This document shows positions 59,277 through 64,000 of a stretch of DNA of 64,000 nucleotides, one piece after another (the stretch's first letter is position 1; every line of letters starts with the position of its first letter). The DNA lies in NCBI RefSeq assembly GCF_017742995.1, contig NZ_CP072425.1, positions 1,054,001-1,118,000 on the forward strand, given 5' to 3'. This DNA comes from Pseudoalteromonas viridis (GTDB lineage Bacteria > Pseudomonadota > Gammaproteobacteria > Enterobacterales > Alteromonadaceae). Both the position numbers and the translations under genes were made by a program. The notes beneath the pieces were generated by a model. It did no database searches. It worked only from the letters and a program-made list of their open reading frames with translations, and was not told where the DNA came from.

Positions 59277-60230
59277 TTAACGGCGGTTTTTACGCGCACG
59301 GGCGCGACGCTGGCGTTTTTCTTCCTCTTTGGCCGCTTTCTTTGCTTCTGCCGCCTGGCGCAGTTGTGCCACCATTTCTTCTTCCTCATCGCGCATTTGC
59401 GGGGTTTCCATGGTGATGCGGCCAATCACGGCATCGCGCAGTTCGTTGATCAGGATCTCCGACATTTTATGGGTATCGACCTGATTGCCGCCGCGAATAC
59501 AGCCACGCTTGCGTCCGGCCATTTCAATAAAAGTCCAGTCGCAGTCGGGCAGCTCGTCAATTTTATAGCGCGCCTGTAACAGATGAGGATATGCCTGCAG
59601 CAGGTATTCGGCGGTGTAACTGGCCACTTCTTCATAGTTGATAGCAGTATCACGAATGGCACCGGTGGCAGCCAACCGATACCCGGAGTTTTCGTTTTCA
59701 ACCTTAGGCCACAACATGCCCGGCGTATCGTACAGCATAATGCCGTCTTCGAGCTTTATGCGTTGCTGAGCCTTAGTGACAGCGGGTTCATTGCCCGTTT
59801 TCGCGACAATCCGTCCAGCCAGAATATTGATCAGCGTCGATTTGCCAACATTGGGAATGCCCATGATCATGGCTTTAAGCTGCTTATCCTGACCGACCTT
59901 TTGCGGTGCCAGCTTTTTACACAAGGCATTGATCCGCTGCACTTCATTGCCTTTGTCATGACCAAACGCCAGGGTTTTCACCCCGTCTTCGCGTTCAAAA
60001 TACTCCATCCAGGCCTGAGTCAGTTCCGGGTCGGCCAGATCGGCTTTGTTGAGAATTTTGATGACCGGCTTATCACCGCGCAGCTGCGCCACCATGGGGT
60101 TTTCACTGCTGTAAGGTATGCGAGCGTCCAGCACTTCAATAATCACATCCATTTGCGGCATGATCTCTTTGATCTCATTGCGCGCCTTGTTCATATGTCC
60201 GGGAAACCACTGGATACCTGTTCTGCTCAT
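59277..60230 (-). CDS. ylqF: Ribosome biogenesis GTPase YlqF (RbgA family)
   Basis: A 317-residue circularly permuted GTPase. G4 (LNKADL, about 60-65) comes before G1 (GIPNVGKST, about 124-132) and G3 (DTPG), as in all YlqF/YawG proteins. The N-terminal WFPGHMNKA matches RbgA, which assists late 50S subunit assembly. The C-terminus is very basic (KEEEKRQRRARARKNRR), suiting rRNA binding. Confidence 0.93.
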   Translation of the reverse strand: MSRTGIQWFPGHMNKARNEIKEIMPQMDVIIEVLDARIPYSSENPMVAQLRGDKPVIKILNKADLADPELTQAWMEYFEREDGVKTLAFGHDKGNEVQRINALCKKLAPQKVGQDKQLKAMIMGIPNVGKSTLINILAGRIVAKTGNEPAVTKAQQRIKLEDGIMLYDTPGMLWPKVENENSGYRLAATGAIRDTAINYEEVASYTAEYLLQAYPHLLQARYKIDELPDCDWTFIEMAGRKRGCIRGGNQVDTHKMSEILINELRDAVIGRITMETPQMRDEEEEMVAQLRQAAEAKKAAKEEEKRQRRARARKNRR

Positions 60231-60431
60231 CGTTTTTTACCTTATTAAATCTGGCTGTGTCTGACTCAACGACCAGGGCACACACTATCGACTTTGCCCT
60301 GCCACACGACACATGAATAACGCATAGTGTACTATAAACGTGGATATTGGGGGATCAAAGATACCCTCACTTTCCCCGCACAAATTCCATGTTTACCGAT
60401 ATAATGGCGTTTTTGCTAACTTGGACAGGCA

Positions 60432-60971
60432 ATGGCACTCAAAGCAACTATTTTAAAGGCCAACCTTTCGCTCAGCGATATGGACCGCCATGTATATCAG
60501 GACATCAGTGTCACACTGGCACAACACCCCTCGGAAAACGCCCAACGCGTGATGGTGCGGCTACTGGCATTTGCGCTGGAATATCAGGACGGGCTCAGCT
60601 TCAGTAAAGGTTTGTGCGTCGAAGATGAGCCGGATATCTGGCTAAAAAATTACAGTGATGAAATCGAGCTGTGGCTCAGCGTTGGCTTACCGGAAGAGAA
60701 GTGGCTTAAAAAAGCCAGCAACCGCGCCAAACAAGTGGTACTTTATACCTATGGTGAGAACAATCAGGGACCCTGGTGGCAAAAGAACCAAAACACGCTG
60801 CGCCAGTATACCAACCTCAAAGTCATCAGCCTGCCTTATAGCGCAACCAGCATGATGGCAGAGATGCTGACCCGTACTATGGCATTAACAGTCACGGTAC
60901 AGGACGGCGAGATTTGGTTCAGTGATGAGCAACACAGCGTACATCTTATCCCCGAAACTTTGCAGGGATAA
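60432..60971 (+). CDS. yaeQ: YaeQ family protein
   Basis: A 179-residue member of the YaeQ family, which has a PD-(D/E)XK nuclease-like fold but no settled function. ALKATILKANLSLSDMDRHVY is the family N-terminus; the EDEPDIW segment and IELWLSVGLPEEKWLKKA hold the conserved acidic and Lys positions. It is 30 bp upstream of the hydrolase gene, perhaps co-transcribed. Confidence 0.9.
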   Translation: MALKATILKANLSLSDMDRHVYQDISVTLAQHPSENAQRVMVRLLAFALEYQDGLSFSKGLCVEDEPDIWLKNYSDEIELWLSVGLPEEKWLKKASNRAKQVVLYTYGENNQGPWWQKNQNTLRQYTNLKVISLPYSATSMMAEMLTRTMALTVTVQDGEIWFSDEQHSVHLIPETLQG

Positions 60972-61001
60972 GCTCACTCGGGTGCATAAGAGGAGACCAC
61001 A

Positions 61002-61607
61002 ATGGCAGTAACCAGAGTTGTTGTATTACATGGATTGTATATGTCAGGATTTGTCATGCGCCCGCTGTGCGAGCGGCTGGAAAAGCTTGGTTTTGAGATC
61101 CTCAACCTCAGCTACAACACGCTGACCCCCGACAGACACACTATTTTTGAGCAAATTGATGCCTTTGTTGCAGGTCATGAGGCCGCGCTGGTGTGCCACT
61201 CTATGGGTGGCCTGGTGGCACGGGATTACCTGACTCATAACTCAGAGGCCAGCACCGCCATCAGTAAAGTGATCACTCTGGGCACCCCGCACAAAGGCAG
61301 TTATATTGCCAAACATATGCATGATCGCGGCTTTGATATGCTACTCAAAAACAGCGTGGAATATCTGCTCAGCCAGCAACAAAACTGGCCGTTTAAAGCC
61401 AAGCTCTACAGCATTGCCGGCGATCTGCCGATTGGTCTGATGCCGCTGCTGAAAAAGGGGAGTCGCTCAGATGGCACTGTGCTGCTGGATGAAACCAAAT
61501 TACAGGGCATGGCTGAGCACAAAATCTTTCGCCTCAGCCATACCACCTTGATTTATTCCCGCACCGTACTCGATTATATCGTTGAGGTGCTCAAGCGCGA
61601 TCAGTGA
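61002..61607 (+). CDS. Lipase-like alpha/beta hydrolase
   Basis: A 201-residue alpha/beta hydrolase. VVLHGLYMSG forms the oxyanion-hole loop, the nucleophile elbow is CHSMGG (about 64-69) and TLGTPHKGS is typical of PGAP1/lipase-class proteins. The catalytic His is probably in LSHTTLIY. No signal peptide, so cytoplasmic. Good ribosome-binding sequence (AGGAG). Substrate unknown. Confidence 0.85.
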   Translation: MAVTRVVVLHGLYMSGFVMRPLCERLEKLGFEILNLSYNTLTPDRHTIFEQIDAFVAGHEAALVCHSMGGLVARDYLTHNSEASTAISKVITLGTPHKGSYIAKHMHDRGFDMLLKNSVEYLLSQQQNWPFKAKLYSIAGDLPIGLMPLLKKGSRSDGTVLLDETKLQGMAEHKIFRLSHTTLIYSRTVLDYIVEVLKRDQ

Positions 61608-61810
61608 TCGCCGTTCGCCGCAATTTTGTATGCCACCAGTGCAATGATCCCCACAATCAGAGGAATAGGTGCAGCAATATAGCCAAATGCATCTGAGTTT
61701 GCGTAGCTGGCACCAGCCAGATGGCCTACCAGGCCAACCACAAAGGTCAATAATGCAATAACAACCACAGCGATTTCGGATTTATGTTGAGAAGGGGTTT
61801 TACCTTGCAT
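61601..61810 (-). CDS. Small two-helix membrane protein
   Basis: A 69-residue protein with two hydrophobic helices (about 13-32 and 44-63) and short charged ends. It overlaps the stop of the hydrolase tail to tail by 7 bp, and GGAG lies 6 bases before its start. Function unknown. Confidence 0.6.
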   Translation of the reverse strand: MQGKTPSQHKSEIAVVVIALLTFVVGLVGHLAGASYANSDAFGYIAAPIPLIVGIIALVAYKIAANGDH

Positions 61811-62280
61811 GATACGCTCCTTGGGTGCGGCACCTGTACTCGGTGCTTCGACACGCCTCTATAAACACCTAAATAAATGGCTCAGATGTGCGCTTTTTAC
61901 CCTGGTACTGCGTTCACACCTTGTGCCTGCTGAGTTCATTATGCGCCTCTGATACGGGGGAATTTTGACCTAAATCAAAGTGCCACAGCGGCGAAAAAGC
62001 AACCCATTTTCCATTTGAGGTAGATCAACTTAGTGCGCGTTGTTATCGCTTCGAGTGGCAAAGTGGCAAACTTTAAGCATCATTAAGTCTGGATTAAGCC
62101 GCTGTTGTATAAGCTTTTCCCTCACAGTGTGGCGCGGGCAGTGCAGCACCGCCTTCAATAATGTCGATGTCTGCAATCGACTTTTCCCATTTGGCATCTG
62201 CCGCGTTTTTAGCCACACTAACAATCAATCAGACGCCCCAACTCGCGTCTTCTTTTTTAACCACAGTACAGGAGTAAACG
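61811..62280. other. Long region upstream of dps
   Basis: A 470-bp gap without a convincing gene; open frames here lack ribosome-binding sequences and family features. It holds the promoter of the small membrane protein (minus strand) and the dps leader. The plus-strand part ends in a terminator-like hairpin, so a leader RNA or small RNA could be encoded here. Confidence 0.5.
62231..62258 (+). terminator. Terminator-like hairpin in the dps leader
   Basis: AGACGC pairs with GCGTCT around an eight-base loop and is followed by TCTTTTTT, only 22 bp before the dps ATG and upstream of its AGGAG. It may end an upstream RNA or act as an attenuator for dps. Confidence 0.5.
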
Positions 62281-62748
62281 ATGAGCAACAGCATTGGATT
62301 AGACAGTCAAAAAAGTCAGGCATTAGTAAGCAACCTCAATACCCTGTTAAGTAGTTACCAGATCCAATACATGAATGCCCGCAGTGTCCACTGGAACATC
62401 AAGGGCCGTAACTTTTTTGAGTTACACGTTAAATTTGAAGAGATTTACAACCAGCTGTTACTTCAGGTTGATGAAATTGCAGAGCGTATTCTGACCATTG
62501 AAGGCACCCCTTTGCACGCCTTCAGCGATTATCTGGAGCACAGCAAAATCAACGAGGCCAAAGGGATCAGCGATGGTCAGGAAGCCGTAAGAAGTTTACT
62601 GGATGGCTTTACCACGCTCATTAAAATGCAGCGCGACATTCTGGAACAAGCCGGCGATGCCAGCGATGAAGGTACCGCCGCCATGATGAGCGACTACATC
62701 AAAGAGCAGGAAAAGCTGGTGTGGATGCTTAAAGCTTATCTGGCATAA
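62281..62748 (+). CDS. dps: Dps-family DNA-protecting ferritin
   Basis: A 155-residue four-helix ferritin-like protein. The inter-subunit ferroxidase residues are in SVHWNIKGRNFFELHVKFEEIY and VDEIAERI. Dps stores iron by oxidising Fe(II) with H2O2 and shields DNA in stress. The N-terminal tail is short and weakly charged, so DNA binding may be limited. AGGAG is 6 bases before the ATG. Confidence 0.93.
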   Translation: MSNSIGLDSQKSQALVSNLNTLLSSYQIQYMNARSVHWNIKGRNFFELHVKFEEIYNQLLLQVDEIAERILTIEGTPLHAFSDYLEHSKINEAKGISDGQEAVRSLLDGFTTLIKMQRDILEQAGDASDEGTAAMMSDYIKEQEKLVWMLKAYLA

Positions 62749-62779
62749 ACCACATCCACCGAACTCAGCGTATATAACA

Positions 62780-62813
62780 CAGTCACCGGTTGAGTGTTAT
62801 CAACCGGTGACTG
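62780..62813. terminator. Hairpin between dps and the oligopeptidase gene
   Basis: CAGTCACCGGTTGA and TCAACCGGTGACTG form a perfect 14-bp stem around GTGTTA. Only a weak T-run follows (CTTTCG). Its place between convergent genes suggests two-way termination. Confidence 0.65.
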
Positions 62814-62821
62814 CTTTCGTA

Positions 62822-64000
62822 TTAGCCCTCAAGTAAGCCAATAAAGAAGGCCATTTCCAGCGCCTTATCGTGCAGGCTCTTAAAGCGACCCGACGCGCCG
62901 CCATGTCCGGCATCCATATCGGTTTTAAACAACAGCAGGTTGCTGTCTGTTTTTAACTCGCGCAATTTGGCTACCCATTTCATCGGCTCCCAGTACTGCA
63001 CTTGAGAGTCATGCAGCCCGGTTGTGACCAGAATATTGGGGTAATCTGCTGCACGCAGATTGTCATAAGGCGAGTAGGCCAGGATGGTGTGATAGTCCGC
63101 CTCATCATTGGGATTGCCCCACTCGTCGTATTCATTCGTTGTCAGCGGAATGCTTTCATCCAGCATGGTGGTCAGCACATCCAAAAAGGGCACATGACAA
63201 CCAATACCGCGATATAACTCAGGTGCCTGGTTTACCACCGCGCCCATGAGCAAGCCACCGGCACTGCCGCCCGATGCAAAAATCTTATCCGCTGCGCCAT
63301 AGCCTTGCTCGACCAGAGCACGGGTGACGTCTTCAAAGTCGTTAAAACTGTTTTGCTTGTGCGCTTTTTTGCCTTGTTCATACCAGTTTCGGCCAAGCAT
63401 TTCTGAGCCGCGAATATGGGCAATGGCATAGACAAAACCACGGTCCAGCAGGCTTAGCGTGTTGCTGGAAAAGTTCGGATCTATGGTGATCCCGTACGCA
63501 CCGTAGCCATACTGCAATAAGGGGTTGGTACCGTCTTTATTAAACCTATCTTTGCGATAAACCAGCGACACTGGCACCTCAACGCCATCACGTACACGGA
63601 TGTGTAAACGCTCAGACGCATAATGCTCCGAATTAAACTCACCCAGTACGCGCTGCTGCTTCTTCAGGGTCTTCTTGCCCCCGGCCAGTGCAAAGTCATA
63701 GATGCTGCTTGGCGTGGTCAGACTTGAATAATAAATTCGAACGGTTTCAGCCTCGGGCTCGGGGTTGTAGCCCAGGCCAGCATAGAAACAGGCATCATCA
63801 AATTTAAGCTGATAACTGCTCCCGCTGTAGTCGTGCACCACAAAGCGGATCTGGCCAAGCTCTCGCTCTGTGACTACATAGTGACTGTGGAATAACTCCA
63901 TGCCTTCAAGCAGCACGTGCTCACGGTGCGCGATTAGCTCTTCCCACTGCTCAGGCTCACTCAGCGTCTCTTTGGTGGCACGCAGCAGACGGAAATTTTT
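62822..64000 (-). CDS. ptrB: Oligopeptidase B, C-terminal part (cut by window edge)
   Basis: The reading frame is open to the right edge, so 392 C-terminal codons of a protein of normally about 680-720 residues are present. This is the S9A catalytic domain: nucleophile Ser in ASGGSAGGLL, Asp in VTTGLHDSQVQYWEP and His in MDAGHGGASGRF, plus the end of the propeller with EHVLLEGMELF. Oligopeptidase B cuts short peptides after Lys and Arg in the cytoplasm. No sign of truncation other than the window edge. Confidence 0.93.
   Translation of the reverse strand, partial: KNFRLLRATKETLSEPEQWEELIAHREHVLLEGMELFHSHYVVTERELGQIRFVVHDYSGSSYQLKFDDACFYAGLGYNPEPEAETVRIYYSSLTTPSSIYDFALAGGKKTLKKQQRVLGEFNSEHYASERLHIRVRDGVEVPVSLVYRKDRFNKDGTNPLLQYGYGAYGITIDPNFSSNTLSLLDRGFVYAIAHIRGSEMLGRNWYEQGKKAHKQNSFNDFEDVTRALVEQGYGAADKIFASGGSAGGLLMGAVVNQAPELYRGIGCHVPFLDVLTTMLDESIPLTTNEYDEWGNPNDEADYHTILAYSPYDNLRAADYPNILVTTGLHDSQVQYWEPMKWVAKLRELKTDSNLLLFKTDMDAGHGGASGRFKSLHDKALEMAFFIGLLEG

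Noticed and set aside
61811..62230. A Fur box or sRNA upstream of dps similar to the 58-59 kb locus
   Set aside because: No 7-1-7 Fur palindrome and no RyhB-type core could be found there; only the terminator-like hairpin stands out.

Overview
The window looks like a chromosomal segment of a marine gammaproteobacterium of the Alteromonadales, most likely Pseudoalteromonas. This rests on the kind of genes present and on the tRNA(Thr-Tyr-Gly-Thr)-tuf, ubiE-ubiJ-ubiB-tatABC and nudE-yrfG blocks; I could not run a database search. The DNA is mostly conserved core genome with dense, often overlapping genes. No insertion sequence, integrase, prophage or CRISPR array is visible.

Layout. 1-1.5 kb: a short Cys/Ser/Thr-rich RiPP (lanthipeptide-like) precursor, then a minus-strand array of three intact initiator tRNA genes mixed with many broken tRNA pieces. 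1.5-12.4 kb: cysQ-nudE, yrfG, an all-alpha dUTPase, a periplasmic peroxiredoxin-like protein, the cis/trans fatty acid isomerase cti with two partner genes, a solute-binding protein, a VOC protein, and a DUF4105 protein with a lipoprotein. 12.4-13.6 kb: a repeat-rich gap holding hairpin elements and duplicated tuf terminators. 13.6-18.1 kb: murB-birA-coaX followed by four tRNAs and tuf, all on the minus strand. 18.2-31.6 kb: an M1 aminopeptidase, DUF2057, hinT, a CsgD-type regulator beside a hybrid histidine kinase, a giant amidohydrolase, and a chemoreceptor with a long poly-HAMP array.

31.6-38 kb: a complete methionine salvage cluster (omega-amidase, aminotransferase, mtnB-C-D, mtnA, mtnK). 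Both of its divergent promoter regions carry tandem 8-bp MetJ-like boxes, so the cluster probably responds to methionine/SAM status. 38-49.8 kb: a DUF885 lipoprotein, a degenerate GGDEF protein, then the plus-strand block ubiE-ubiJ-ubiB-tatA-tatB-tatC-orf-tatD-diguanylate cyclase-hemB, joining quinone synthesis, Tat export, c-di-GMP and heme. 49.9-58.1 kb: an extracellular nuclease with a GlyGly-CTERM tail, a stand-alone EF-G, a GntP-type permease and a secreted TIM-barrel-like protein.

58.2-59.3 kb is the most interesting stretch. It holds three tandem copies of a small RNA gene. Each has a TTGACA/GATAAT promoter with a 17-bp spacer, two Fur boxes, a strong terminator and the RyhB-like core ACATTGCTCA. 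I read it as a triplicated iron-starvation sRNA locus. The window closes with the YlqF GTPase, YaeQ, a lipase-like hydrolase, a small membrane protein, Dps (with a terminator-like hairpin in its leader) and the cut-off 3' part of oligopeptidase B.
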